43,257 nt of DNA, from assembly GCF_030315745.1 (NCBI RefSeq), contig NZ_JASXSH010000026.1, positions 1-43,257 on the forward strand. Direction: 5' to 3'. Of the stretch, positions 24,074-31,309 are shown piece after piece; position 1 is the stretch's first letter, and each line of letters begins with the position of its first letter. The stretch comes from Gordonia heveisoli. GTDB taxonomy: Bacteria; Actinomycetota; Actinomycetes; Mycobacteriales; Mycobacteriaceae. Made by a program: the position numbers and the translations under genes. Under the pieces are notes generated by a model that was not told the DNA's origin, ran no database searches, and worked only from the letters and a program-made list of their open reading frames with translations.

Positions 24074-25585
24074 TCAGAATGCTTCGGCCAAGACATCGAG
24101 CTCAGCGGCGCGGCCGCCTCGCTCCCGGACGACCTCCGGTGTTGCTGTGCCGCGACTGGTTTCGGTGCCAAACGTCAGGAGCGCCCAACGCGCAATGGTT
24201 CCGGCGAGTAGCGCGGCAACCGACCCTTCGGTGCGGTCCCAGACGAAGTCGCCCTGCGGCATGGTGCGTTTCGCCGCCGCCGCGACCGCATCGGTGAAGA
24301 TCTGTTGCCCAGCGTGCGACAGCCGGGCATCGGCAGCGTCGTCGAGGAACCCCTGGCAGGCCATTGCCATCTGCGGGGTGCCGGTCACCTCCGGTTCGAT
24401 TCCTTCCTCGGCGAGGAGGGGAACCACTGACATTGCCGACGACTTCCGATCGATCACCAGAACCGCCGGATCCCACGCGGATACGACAGCCCGGATGTAT
24501 GCGGCCACCGCCCGCAGTGACGCGGCCTGGTGGAACCCGATCTCGATATGCACCCTGCCGTCCGCCGTACGCTGCGCCGCAGCCAACGCCCAGGTCTTGC
24601 CATCCACGGATCGGTCGAGCCCGAGTGCGATCGGACCAGTTAGGCGTGGAGTCAGATTCTTCATGGTCGACCACGCCTCCGCGTCGATGATCGCCTCGTG
24701 CGATTCGCCGTCCGTGGGCCAGATCCCTCGGCCGAGCGCCTCGACCTCGAAGGAGCGCCGCGCGGCGGCCGTCCGGACGGCGCGGATCTCCTTCAGCATC
24801 TTCGCGTCGGTCTGGATGACACCAAACGACGGATTCGCCTGGCGTGCCGTCTCCAGATCGTCCCAATCGCCGTCAGGCGCCATGTACTCCGCGAAGTACA
24901 GGCCCGCGCCATGTTCCAGTCCGCGGCGTCGTTGCCCGGCGAGCACGGCACAGTTGATGTGCTGCTCGGCATTCGCAGCCGACGAGGCGTAGATCGTCTG
25001 CGGATTCTTCGACGCCATTTGGGTCCAGGACAGCCCCGAGGTCTCCGACTCGGTGAGGTTGTATGCCTCGTCGTAGATCACCAGGTCGACCTCGTCGAGG
25101 CCACGGCCCGAGTCGTTCGATCTGGTGATGAACGTGATCTGCGCACCAGATGCGAGCTCGATGTACGCGCTGCCCGGCGCCATCGAGTTCGCCACCACGC
25201 GCTTGTTCAGCGATGGCCGCGACTTGATGATCGCTGAGAGCCGTTTGTAGGTGTTCTTGCTCGTCTGCCACCGCTGCGACGAGAACACGATCTTCTCGTT
25301 CAGCAGGAACAGTCCGAACAGACAGCGCAGCACCAGGATCAGCGTCTTGCCGTTCTGCCGAGGCACCAACAGCAACACGTCCGGATGGGTCCACATCCCG
25401 TCTGCAGCGCGCCGCAGGATCCCGATCAGCGACGCGGCCTGCCAGGGCAACGGAACCGTGCGCGTCTTCCGCGCAAACTCCACGGCCCGCAGACCGTCGG
25501 TGTCGTCCCCCTCGAACTCGGAGAGGTTCTCAGGCTCCTGCCGGCCCGTCAGCTTCGGAAACTCAGACGTTGCAGTCGTCGTCAT
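24074..25585 (-). CDS. terL: Terminase large subunit
   Basis: A 503-aa packaging ATPase-nuclease. Walker A is VPRQNGKT (74-81) and Walker B with catalytic Glu is LVIYDEA (168-174). The RNase H-like nuclease has acidic residues in GLDRSVDGK (Asp324) and VLVIDRKSS (Asp379). It cleaves concatemers and drives DNA through the portal. I choose the ATG at 25585, which overlaps the small subunit ORF by 23 bases. The upstream extension is low-complexity and probably not translated. Confidence 0.9.
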   Translation of the reverse strand: MTTTATSEFPKLTGRQEPENLSEFEGDDTDGLRAVEFARKTRTVPLPWQAASLIGILRRAADGMWTHPDVLLLVPRQNGKTLILVLRCLFGLFLLNEKIVFSSQRWQTSKNTYKRLSAIIKSRPSLNKRVVANSMAPGSAYIELASGAQITFITRSNDSGRGLDEVDLVIYDEAYNLTESETSGLSWTQMASKNPQTIYASSAANAEQHINCAVLAGQRRRGLEHGAGLYFAEYMAPDGDWDDLETARQANPSFGVIQTDAKMLKEIRAVRTAAARRSFEVEALGRGIWPTDGESHEAIIDAEAWSTMKNLTPRLTGPIALGLDRSVDGKTWALAAAQRTADGRVHIEIGFHQAASLRAVAAYIRAVVSAWDPAVLVIDRKSSAMSVVPLLAEEGIEPEVTGTPQMAMACQGFLDDAADARLSHAGQQIFTDAVAAAAKRTMPQGDFVWDRTEGSVAALLAGTIARWALLTFGTETSRGTATPEVVRERGGRAAELDVLAEAF

Positions 25586-25886
25586 CGTCAGCGCCCGTTG
25601 CCGGCGGTTTGAGCTTGAGCACCTCGGCCACGATCCCGCGCAGCGCCGTCGCATTCTGCCGAGCCTCCGACAGCGCGGAGTCGATCTTCAGCTCGTACGA
25701 GTCGGTCTGCACCTTGTGCACCAGAACGGCCCACGTATCGACGTCGCCACGGACGAGCAGGTCCAGTTGATCGCCGCGGTCGGCGAGCCGTGCCGCTTCC
25801 AACGCCAGTCGGCGCACCGCTTCGGGGTCACCCTCGGCAACCAGGCTGTCAAAGAGGCGCTGACCCGCCTCGCCCAGGTTGGTCAA
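25563..25886 (-). CDS. terS: Probable terminase small subunit
   Basis: A 107-aa helical protein directly upstream of terL. It includes TNLGEAGQRLFDSLVAEGDP, a helix-rich middle (ALEAARLADRGDQLDLLVRG) and an Asp-rich C-terminus. Actinophage small terminases look similar and bind the packaging site. I favour the TTG at 25886, with GGGGGGA upstream, but a GTG at 25979 that overlaps the HNH stop is also possible; its extra residues look non-coding and cover a hairpin. Confidence 0.65.
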   Translation of the reverse strand: MTNLGEAGQRLFDSLVAEGDPEAVRRLALEAARLADRGDQLDLLVRGDVDTWAVLVHKVQTDSYELKIDSALSEARQNATALRGIVAEVLKLKPPATGADDDDDCNV

Positions 25887-25903
25887 AATCCCCCCTGACC
25901 TGC

Positions 25904-25934
25904 AAAAAATAAAAGAGGGACTACCGCGGGAGTC
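25904..25934 (-). terminator. Weak terminator candidate between HNH and terminase genes
   Basis: On the minus strand a dyad around CCGCGG (25934-25919, 16 bases with one mismatched pair) is followed by CCTC and a T-rich run (25914-25904). It could terminate some early transcription ahead of the late genes. The stem alternatives are short, so this is tentative. Confidence 0.3.
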
Positions 25935-25947
25935 TCGCTCCCCGGCC

Positions 25948-25975
25948 CCCCCTGCCGAGAATTTTCGGCGGGGGG
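25948..25975. repeat. GC-rich hairpin at the HNH stop codon
   Basis: An 11-bp stem (25948-25958 with 25965-25975, one T-G wobble) with a 6-base A/T loop. It lies between the HNH gene and terS, a site where pac/cos-type packaging signals or regulatory hairpins are often found. Confidence 0.4.
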
Positions 25976-26311
25976 TCACGGCCAGGGCATCGTGAGGTTT
26001 CCGAGGCCTCCTGGCGCAGTTGGTCGTTCGCCGCCGAGTGCTGGTCGTTGGCTGTCGCGCGTTCCGTCGCCGCGCTCACGGTTGCATGTCATGTGCAGCA
26101 GCCGATCTGCTTTGGTCCCGCCGTGACTGCGGCTGATGCTGTGGTCGGCCTCAAGCGCCGCGCGGTCGAAGTTGCTGTCGGACAGGCGATACATCGGCTG
26201 GCCACACCACCAGCACGGCGCACCGTCGAGGTGTTGCCGTAGCAGATTCTCGCGTTGCTTCCGGTGTGCGTATCCGAGGCCTCGTTGATGTGCCGACTTG
26301 GTGGTACTCAC
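25976..26311 (-). CDS. HNH endonuclease
   Basis: A 111-aa HNH protein. Zinc-type cysteines Cys33 and Cys36 (CWWC) precede the HNH core ADHSISRSHGG (Asp56-His57, His63) and CNRERGDGT (Asn77). HNH proteins beside terminase genes act with the terminase in DNA cleavage during packaging in HK97-like phages. The GTG start overlaps the previous stop by four bases. It marks the boundary between early and late regions. Confidence 0.85.
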   Translation of the reverse strand: MSTTKSAHQRGLGYAHRKQRENLLRQHLDGAPCWWCGQPMYRLSDSNFDRAALEADHSISRSHGGTKADRLLHMTCNRERGDGTRDSQRPALGGERPTAPGGLGNLTMPWP

Positions 26312-26505
26312 CGGTGCTCGGCCTCGGCGATGTCGGTCTCGTGCGGTCCGGCCTCGCCGTCCCATTCCCAACCTGCCTCGCGGTAGGCGTCGAGCTCGGC
26401 CAGCCATGCGGCGCGAGCACGGAACACGCGCTCGTCGTAGACCCGCTTGGCGCGCGCGATGAGCGTGATGGGCGAGATGACGAGGTACATGATCCAGCCG
26501 AGCAT
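26308..26505 (-). CDS. Small membrane protein
   Basis: A 65-aa protein with one N-terminal transmembrane helix (MLGWIMYLVISPITLIA), a positively charged stretch, and an acidic amphipathic tail. GGGAGG lies six bases before the ATG at 26505. It follows a 217-base structured gap and is coupled to the HNH gene. Function unknown. Confidence 0.6.
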   Translation of the reverse strand: MLGWIMYLVISPITLIARAKRVYDERVFRARAAWLAELDAYREAGWEWDGEAGPHETDIAEAEHR

Positions 26506-26529
26506 GCTGCACCTCCCGTGGAAGTTGGT

Positions 26530-26586
26530 GCCCCACGACCACAGCTCGACCACCCGACGCAGCGGGCTGTGTGAGTGTCGTGGGGC
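26530..26586 (-). other. Long stem-loop in the intergenic region
   Basis: GCCCCACGAC (26530-26539) pairs perfectly with 26577-26586. CACAG (26540-26544) then pairs with 26567-26571, and an inner CCCG/CGGG pair closes the loop. Only a 5-base bulge interrupts the stem. It stands just upstream of the membrane protein gene and could be a transcript leader, an attenuator or part of a small RNA. Confidence 0.5.
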
Positions 26587-26643
26587 GGGTGCCGGGATCG
26601 CGCGGGTGTGGTGCGCCGATCGACCGAGCACGTCAGAGACGAC

Positions 26644-26678
26644 TCATCCCCGGTGCCGCATGGGCTGTCCGGGGATGA
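26644..26678 (-). terminator. Hairpin, candidate terminator of the early operon
   Basis: A perfect 10-bp stem (26644-26653, TCATCCCCGG, with 26669-26678) and a 15-base loop. It begins 45 bases past the stop at 26723. There is no T-run, which is common for actinobacterial terminators. Confidence 0.5.
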
Positions 26679-26693
26679 TGGTCGCGCAGGCGC

Positions 26694-26702
26694 AGCCTAT
26701 CA
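26694..26702 (-). promoter_or_regulatory. Candidate extended -10 promoter element
   Basis: On the minus strand TGATAGGCT reads as an extended -10 (TGN plus TANNNT) just past the end of the early-operon gene at 26723. A CTGACC -35-like box lies 21 bases upstream, too far for good spacing. It might start a transcript through the two hairpins into the HNH and late genes. Confidence 0.25.
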
Positions 26703-26722
26703 CGAGGGTATGCCGCCGCAGG

Positions 26723-27361
26723 TCAGCCGTCCGATCTCGGCATGTCACGGTGTGCGGCGAGGATGTCGCCGAATCGGTACAGCTTGACCTCCACATCCCC
26801 GTTCCTGGCCGTATCGAGTGGCTGCACGCGAGACTGTGCGATGAGCCGTCGCAGTCTGCCGCGCGTCAGGTCCGGCTCCCCGACCTTGCGTGCGACGACC
26901 TCGACGGTGGCCAGCGATACCCGTGCGTCCTCGGCCTTGGCGCGATCCTCGGCAGCGAGTGGTGCATCCATGTGTGACCACGACAGCGCACGCTCACACC
27001 GCTCGATGATCGTGCACAGATCATGGAAGCTTTCGACCCCGGACTCGATGAGCTGCAGGCCGAACCGATGGTCAGTCAGCCAGCGACCCATCGCCGTGAT
27101 CGACTGGCCGCCCTCGTAGCTCAGGTCACGCTGCTCGCACAGGTCACGGATCACGGCCACCACCGTCGCACCGAGATCGTCGATGAGCGTCTGCATCTCG
27201 ATCGAGTACGGCGGTCTGGACTTCGGTACGCTGCGGCGCACGCTGTCACCGCGCCGGCTGCCGGTGACCGCCACAGCCAGCTCCGTCTCCAGGCCGGGTA
27301 GCTTGGCGAGCTGGTCTGCGAGGTGGTCGATTTCGGCGCGGGTGAGGTATCCGTCGGTCAT
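26723..27361 (-). CDS. Putative DNA-binding protein with winged-helix-like C-terminus
   Basis: A 212-aa protein. The C-terminal ~55 residues (VVARKVGEPDLTRGRLRRLI, then DGDVEVKLYRFGDILAAHRD-type spacing) resemble MerR/excisionase-like winged helices: recognition helix, wing with basic residues, then a helix. The middle has helices and a possible ERCERALSW segment. It is the last gene of the coupled early operon, and the hairpin-rich gap follows. A role in late gene control is possible but unproven. Confidence 0.6.
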   Translation of the reverse strand: MTDGYLTRAEIDHLADQLAKLPGLETELAVAVTGSRRGDSVRRSVPKSRPPYSIEMQTLIDDLGATVVAVIRDLCEQRDLSYEGGQSITAMGRWLTDHRFGLQLIESGVESFHDLCTIIERCERALSWSHMDAPLAAEDRAKAEDARVSLATVEVVARKVGEPDLTRGRLRRLIAQSRVQPLDTARNGDVEVKLYRFGDILAAHRDMPRSDG

Positions 27362-27654
27362 GCAGCCACCTCCGGGGCGAGGGCTGCGCGCATCTCGGGA
27401 CTGCGAGCCACCTCCGCGAGCTGGCGCCAGCTGTTGCCCGCGTACGCATCCCGCTCGATGGCCGCCACGGCGTCGGCCACCCACCCTGCCACATTCGCCA
27501 GCTCATCCGCGATCGACGCACAGCCGGGGATACAGGAGATCCCCACGAGCACCTGTCGTATCGCCGCATCCATCGCCTGGCGCGACCGCTCGCCGCGCAT
27601 CATCGCGAGTCCGAGGATCACGTCGACCGGGATGCCGTCACGGTGCGCACTCAT
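27358..27654 (-). CDS. Early-operon protein of unknown function
   Basis: A 98-aa Ala-rich helical protein (DVILGLAMMRGERSRQAMDA, two cysteines in ISCIPGCAS). It is coupled by ATGA at both ends. No family was recognised. Confidence 0.6.
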   Translation of the reverse strand: MSAHRDGIPVDVILGLAMMRGERSRQAMDAAIRQVLVGISCIPGCASIADELANVAGWVADAVAAIERDAYAGNSWRQLAEVARSPEMRAALAPEVAA

Positions 27655-27851
27655 CGGGTCTCCCGCACGGTCAGCGTGTTGGCGATGCGCTCGCCCGGGC
27701 GGTCTGGGTTGACGGTGTGGAACGTGACGGGTGCGGCGCCGGTCCAGCCAGCCTCCTTGCACTGCACCACGAATCGGGACAGGTCATCGAGCGTGAGGCC
27801 GCCGTAGCTGACCATCTCGGTGGTGCGGGTTGTGCGGATCGTGTCGCTCAT
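27651..27851 (-). CDS. Early-operon protein of unknown function
   Basis: A 66-aa protein with a helix LTLDDLSRFVVQCKEAGW and strands VTFHTVNP and TLTVRETR, a small alpha/beta fold. ATGA overlaps on both sides indicate coupled translation. Function unknown. Confidence 0.6.
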   Translation of the reverse strand: MSDTIRTTRTTEMVSYGGLTLDDLSRFVVQCKEAGWTGAAPVTFHTVNPDRPGERIANTLTVRETR

Positions 27852-28021
27852 GCGCTGGCCTTTCGGGTGGCGGGTCGGGGAATCAGGCGGTAGTTTTCGG
27901 TGATCCAGGCGGCGATGTGGTCAGCCAATTCGCCTCGCTCGACGGGTGTTTCGGCATGCATGTAGGCGGTGATCGCGTCGTCGATCACGCCGGACAGTCC
28001 TGAGGTTCGTGGGCGCCTCAT
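27848..28021 (-). CDS. Early-operon small helical protein
   Basis: A 57-aa protein with a basic N-terminus (MRRPRTSG) followed by helices (GVIDDAITAYMHAE, GELADHIAAWITENYR). The start at 28021 gives the ATGA overlap seen across the operon. It might bind nucleic acid, but no family is recognised. Confidence 0.6.
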   Translation of the reverse strand: MRRPRTSGLSGVIDDAITAYMHAETPVERGELADHIAAWITENYRLIPRPATRKASA

Positions 28022-28224
28022 CGGTGCCCGCTTCGGAAGCACTCGCAGCACAGCGAGTCGAAGGCGGGTGACAGGAATCGCTCATGGCCGACGTCGTACT
28101 CGGCGTGGCAGCGGCGGCAGGTCCAAGCGATCTGGCCCGCGTGATTGGTGCCGGCGAGCTCGGCGCGGCGCTGGGCCGTGTGGGCGATGGTGGCGTGCGC
28201 GTCATGGGCGGTCGTGTTGGTCAT
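28018..28224 (-). CDS. Small zinc-ribbon protein
   Basis: A 68-aa protein with CRRC and CCEC pairs separated by about 20 residues, a four-cysteine zinc ribbon, ending RSGHR. Its place right after the resolvase gene, with ATGA overlaps, suggests a nucleic-acid-binding accessory. Confidence 0.65.
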   Translation of the reverse strand: MTNTTAHDAHATIAHTAQRRAELAGTNHAGQIAWTCRRCHAEYDVGHERFLSPAFDSLCCECFRSGHR

Positions 28225-28667
28225 GACTCCCCCTCGATGCAGTCCGGTCCGCATCCGTGCGGCCGGTCGTCGGTGGATCCGCAGACGAAGCAGGTGGCGC
28301 CGTATGCGGGTAGCAGCTCGACGGTGATGTGTGGGGTGGCGTCGCGCACATGCCGGATGCGGTAGCGCACTTCGGTAACGGTCGAGCTGTCGTCGTCGGC
28401 CCACACTCCGGCGTCGGTGAGTCCGTCGAGGATCGCTTTCATCGTCGGGTCCCAGTTCGCGACGTCCCGACGTCGGCAGTCTTTGACGACCCATGTGCCG
28501 ACGACGACACAGGGTCCGATGTCGGCGATCCTGGCGATTTTTGCCAGTGCGTACGCCTGCTGCCGCACCTGCTTGGTGATGCGCGCTTTCGTCATGTGGT
28601 GCAGGCGCTGGTTGCTGGTCAGCGGCGGTCTGGGATACGGGAAGGTCATAATCGGCCTGTGAGCCAT
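28221..28667 (-). CDS. RusA-like Holliday junction resolvase
   Basis: A 148-aa protein. The RusA core is KDCRRRDVANWDPTMKAILD, with Asp68, Asp73 and Lys77, followed by GVWADDDSS (Asp91/Asp92), matching the acidic and lysine residues of RusA endonucleases. N-terminal PRPPLTSNQRLHHM is also typical. A short C-terminal CxxC..C..C segment (TCFVCG, CGPDC) is added, possibly a zinc site. It resolves branched DNA before packaging. GAGAGG lies eight bases before the ATG at 28667. Confidence 0.85.
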   Translation of the reverse strand: MAHRPIMTFPYPRPPLTSNQRLHHMTKARITKQVRQQAYALAKIARIADIGPCVVVGTWVVKDCRRRDVANWDPTMKAILDGLTDAGVWADDDSSTVTEVRYRIRHVRDATPHITVELLPAYGATCFVCGSTDDRPHGCGPDCIEGES

Positions 28668-28744
28668 TTTTCGTGCCTCTCGGGTACTGGGTGTGGGCGA
28701 AGGGGTTTTCGGGCGTCTGTGTCGATACGAACGGGCGGGAATCA

Positions 28745-29248
28745 CTATCCGACACCTGCTCGCCTCCCATCCCTGAGGCGAGCGACGCACGGGATCTTGC
28801 GGATCATGTTCGTGGCGAGATTCAGGCACGCGTGCTCGGGAGCTGACTTGCAGGTCGGGCAGGTGATCGTGATTGCTCCGTGCTGCTCGTAGGCGTCCCA
28901 GATCGGATCGCCGTCGGCGTTCGCGATCGGGAGTCCGCCGAGCTGCGGGTCTGGTGCTGCGGGTGCGGGCAGGCTGGCGAGGTCGGCGCCCTTCTCGCGC
29001 TCGGCCCGTTCGCCTCGCGCCTTGCGAGCCAGGGCGATGATGTCGCCCGGCTTGGGCGTGCTGGCCCCGGCGGTCTGGTAGTGCGCAGTGACGGCATCGA
29101 GGATCGTTGGAACCTCGAACCCGAAGGGCGCGAACGCTTCCGCCCAAGCCTTGATGCGAGCCTTGTCGGACGTCATGCGGTCGTCGAATATCTCGGCGCG
29201 TCCGAGTGCCACAGTGGCGCAATGGATGTCTTGCTCGGTGATGGTCAC
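28745..29248 (-). CDS. Probable helicase loader (G39P-like) with C-terminal zinc finger
   Basis: A 167-aa protein starting at GTG 29248, coupled by GTGA to the initiator. Residues 25-75 (IKAWAEAFAPFGFEVPTIL, then AVTAHYQ, PKPGDIIALARK) follow the pattern of SPP1 G39P-type helicase loaders. The C-terminus (CPTCKSAPEHACLN) is a CxxC...C zinc-binding motif seen at the ends of actinophage replication proteins. It probably bridges the initiator and the host DnaB helicase. Confidence 0.65.
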   Translation of the reverse strand: MTITEQDIHCATVALGRAEIFDDRMTSDKARIKAWAEAFAPFGFEVPTILDAVTAHYQTAGASTPKPGDIIALARKARGERAEREKGADLASLPAPAAPDPQLGGLPIANADGDPIWDAYEQHGAITITCPTCKSAPEHACLNLATNMIRKIPCVARLRDGRRAGVG

Positions 29249-30363
29249 GGTTGCGCCTCCTGGGATCTGAGTTCTTCGATGAGCGCTTCCCCGGCGGCGA
29301 GGGTGGCGCGCGCTCTCTGGGTTGCCTTGGTCTCGGCTGCGGGTCGGGATGCGAGCCGGGCGCGTAGGGCGTCGGCCACGAGATGTGGGAGCAGCTTGGG
29401 TCCGGCATTGGGTCGCGCGGACCACTCCCGGATGGCGGTCTCGATGTCGGCCCGGTCGATGCGTGGGTCTGACGAGAGCCGCTGGACCTCGCGGGCGAGG
29501 CTGTCGCGGACCGTGCGCGGTATGCCGGCGGGCGTGTTGAGCCGGACTGCGGTTGCCGCCGCGGACCCAATGGCGACGTCGGCGTTGCGGCCGACGGTCT
29601 CGATCGCGGTGGGCGCCGGGACGAGCGCAAGCGACGGCCCTTGGCGGTCGTCGTCGGCAGGCGGATCCGGGATGGGTGTTCCGTCGTCGAACTCGGTGCT
29701 CGGCTGCTGCGGCTGCTGCGGCTGTTTCGCGCACGCGTCCGCGTCGCGTTCAGAAACGCAAGCAGCACTATCGGTAGGTGAGTAAGAACTAACAGTTACG
29801 TTCTTCCCCTTCCCCTCCCCCTCCCCACCACCTTCGCGAAGGGTTCCGGAAGGGTTCAACCCTTCGTGAAGGGTTACGGAAGGGTCCGCGAAGGGTTCCG
29901 GAAGGGTTTCGTAGGGGTTCCCGATTTCGCCAGGATCAAGTTCGTCGGCGACGGCATCGGCATCTCGTCTACGGAGTCCCCGAAGCTCGTCTGCGACAGC
30001 CCTCCGGAGACGTTCAGAGTCGACGAGTTGAGCCGCTTTGAGTGCGCTCTTGAGGACGTTCGGCTGCTTCAGCACGCCGTCGTTCCGGATGAATGAACGG
30101 ACGAACAACTCGTGCGTCTCAATGTCGAAGCACACGAACCGAGCGGCCTGGAGTTCTCCGAGCGCGGCGAGAATATCGGCCTCGGTCGTCGCGTCAGCGC
30201 CCTGTGCCCACTTGCGGATCATGAGCGGTTGTATGCCCGCATGGTTCAGGTCGCGTTGAGATAGCAGCAGGAGGTAGCAGCGCTGCGCGTCCACGGACAG
30301 TTTGCGGAAGTCCCTGTCGCGCCAAATAGTTACCGCGACGCGGCCGAAGGTTCTCGTAGTCAC
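29245..30363 (-). CDS. Replication initiator protein carrying an internal origin
   Basis: A 372-aa protein starting at GTG 30363 with GAGGAGGGG upstream. The N-terminal ~125 residues form a winged-helix DNA-binding domain (VAVTIWRDRDFRKLSVDAQR, LLLLSQRDLNHAGIQPL, FVRSFIRNDGVLKQPN) like phage replisome organisers. A low-complexity linker at about 150-240 is encoded by the iteron and pyrimidine-rich DNA. The C-terminal ~110 residues are helical and may contact the helicase loader. The placement of the origin inside the initiator gene resembles lambda O. Confidence 0.75.
   Translation of the reverse strand: MTTRTFGRVAVTIWRDRDFRKLSVDAQRCYLLLLSQRDLNHAGIQPLMIRKWAQGADATTEADILAALGELQAARFVCFDIETHELFVRSFIRNDGVLKQPNVLKSALKAAQLVDSERLRRAVADELRGLRRRDADAVADELDPGEIGNPYETLPEPFADPSVTLHEGLNPSGTLREGGGEGEGKGKNVTVSSYSPTDSAACVSERDADACAKQPQQPQQPSTEFDDGTPIPDPPADDDRQGPSLALVPAPTAIETVGRNADVAIGSAAATAVRLNTPAGIPRTVRDSLAREVQRLSSDPRIDRADIETAIREWSARPNAGPKLLPHLVADALRARLASRPAAETKATQRARATLAAGEALIEELRSQEAQP
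29784..29805. repeat. A/T-rich palindrome beside the iterons
   Basis: AAGAAC-TAAC, one base, GTTA, one base, GTTCTT: a near-perfect dyad in an unusually A/T-rich stretch of this GC-rich phage. A 25-base pyrimidine tract (29803-29827) follows. It may be the melting element of the origin. Confidence 0.5.
29835..29908. repeat. Iteron array, candidate replication origin
   Basis: Three 22-bp units of the form CGYGAAGGGTTNCGGAAGGG start at 29835, 29865 and 29887. Each holds two copies of GAAGGGT, whose starts (29838, 29849, 29868, 29879, 29890, 29901) are spaced 11, 19, 11, 11 and 11 bases, so they are helically phased. An inverted AACCCTTC lies between the first and second units. They lie inside the initiator gene. 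Confidence 0.75.
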
Positions 30364-30521
30364 GCTTTCCCCTCCTCGTCGTCGCTGACGGCCTTGACGC
30401 GCCCCAATCGGCAGTCGGCACAGATGCGCCCCCACGCGTTGATTTGCGCGTGGCAGTTGGCGCACCGGGGGTACCATTCGTGCGCCACATGGGTTTCCGC
30501 GATTGCGGCCTCGTTGGTCAT
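30360..30521 (-). CDS. 53-aa zinc-ribbon protein
   Basis: A 53-aa protein beginning MTNEAAIAETHVAHEWYPRC. It has two CxxC pairs (CANC and CADC, separated by ten residues) and an acidic-basic C-terminus (DDEEGKA). It overlaps the upstream gene (ATGA) and the initiator gene (GTGA), both four bases. The double coupling and cysteine spacing argue that it is real. Its small ribbon could bind nucleic acid or a replication protein. Confidence 0.7.
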   Translation of the reverse strand: MTNEAAIAETHVAHEWYPRCANCHAQINAWGRICADCRLGRVKAVSDDEEGKA

Positions 30522-30787
30522 CGGTCAGCCTTCCTGAGTAGTCGGGCGCTGAATGCGGCCAGCACTTCCCGCTCGTTCTTGCGGTAGCCCTCCCACATGT
30601 CCCATCCGGCCTCGACCGCGTCGGCGAGCAGCCGATACGCTTCGGCCTTCCGTCGCAGGGCTTCTGGGGTGAATGCGGGCGAGATGGCGTGGGTGGCGAC
30701 CTGGGCGATTGCGATGTGGTTGCCCTTCGCGTCACGGGCGCAGAGGTCGCCGGACCGCAAGGTGATGATCTCGATTTCGTTGGTCAT
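30518..30787 (-). CDS. Early-operon protein of unknown function
   Basis: An 89-aa alpha/beta protein: strands EIEIITLRSGD and HIAIAQVATH, then a long helix (PEALRRKAEAYRLLADAVEA) and a basic C-terminal helix ending LLRKADR. ATGA overlaps on both sides. Function unknown. Confidence 0.65.
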   Translation of the reverse strand: MTNEIEIITLRSGDLCARDAKGNHIAIAQVATHAISPAFTPEALRRKAEAYRLLADAVEAGWDMWEGYRKNEREVLAAFSARLLRKADR

Positions 30788-31020
30788 CGGTCAGCCTCCA
30801 AAAACGCGACCCGGCCCGTGATCCACGACTTGACCAGGAACCGCCAATGCAGCGGATTACGCGGATTTAGACGGCGGTCCCACACCTCAGTGAACTGGCC
30901 GACTGCGAGATGTTCGCGCCACGCGGGTACCCACCAGTCACCGCCATCGCACTGGCCGATGACACCGCAGGTCTCGGTGTCGAACGTGAAATCTCGCCCG
31001 TAGGCACGGAAGTCACTCAT
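30784..31020 (-). CDS. Early-operon protein of unknown function
   Basis: A 78-aa Trp/Arg-rich protein (GGDWWVPAWREHLAVG, NPRNPLHWRFLVKSW). The start at 31020 overlaps the previous gene by eight bases. No domain was recognised. Confidence 0.6.
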   Translation of the reverse strand: MSDFRAYGRDFTFDTETCGVIGQCDGGDWWVPAWREHLAVGQFTEVWDRRLNPRNPLHWRFLVKSWITGRVAFLEADR

Positions 31021-31309
31021 GGCACATCGCCTCCAATTCTTCGGCCGAGTAGATGAGTCGGGCTGTCGCGCAAGGCCAAGGTTGGTAGGAGAGGTCCCGG
31101 CTGGTCCAAGTTTCATGGGCACACGTCCGACAGGACGGCTCATCGGCCCAGCCGTCCTCGGTGACCGGCTTGTGCAGGTCGCGGATCGGTGCGAGGGCTT
31201 CACGGGCGGCGTCGATCATGAGGTCAGCCTCGGTGGCGTGCTCAAAGTCGTGGTCCGCACCCCCGACAGCCCACGCCCGCCGTGCGGCCTCGCGCGCCGG
31301 GTCACTCAT
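31013..31309 (-). CDS. Early-operon protein with CxxC motif
   Basis: A 98-aa protein. The N-terminal half is helical (AREAARRAWAVGG, EADLMIDAAREALAPIRDL); then comes CRTCAHETW and a further Cys in WPCATARLIYS, a possible zinc site. It overlaps the repeat-protein gene by eight bases. Function unknown. Confidence 0.6.
   Translation of the reverse strand: MSDPAREAARRAWAVGGADHDFEHATEADLMIDAAREALAPIRDLHKPVTEDGWADEPSCRTCAHETWTSRDLSYQPWPCATARLIYSAEELEAMCHE

Noticed and set aside
25887..25979. N-terminal extension of the terminase small subunit from GTG 25979
   Set aside because: The extra residues are low complexity, cross a GC-rich hairpin and a T-rich tract, and a TTG with a good ribosome-binding site exists at 25886; kept only as an alternative.
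29835..29908. Possible CRISPR or transposon-end repeats
   Set aside because: Repeats are short, phased at 11 bases and without spacers or target duplications; iterons explain them better.
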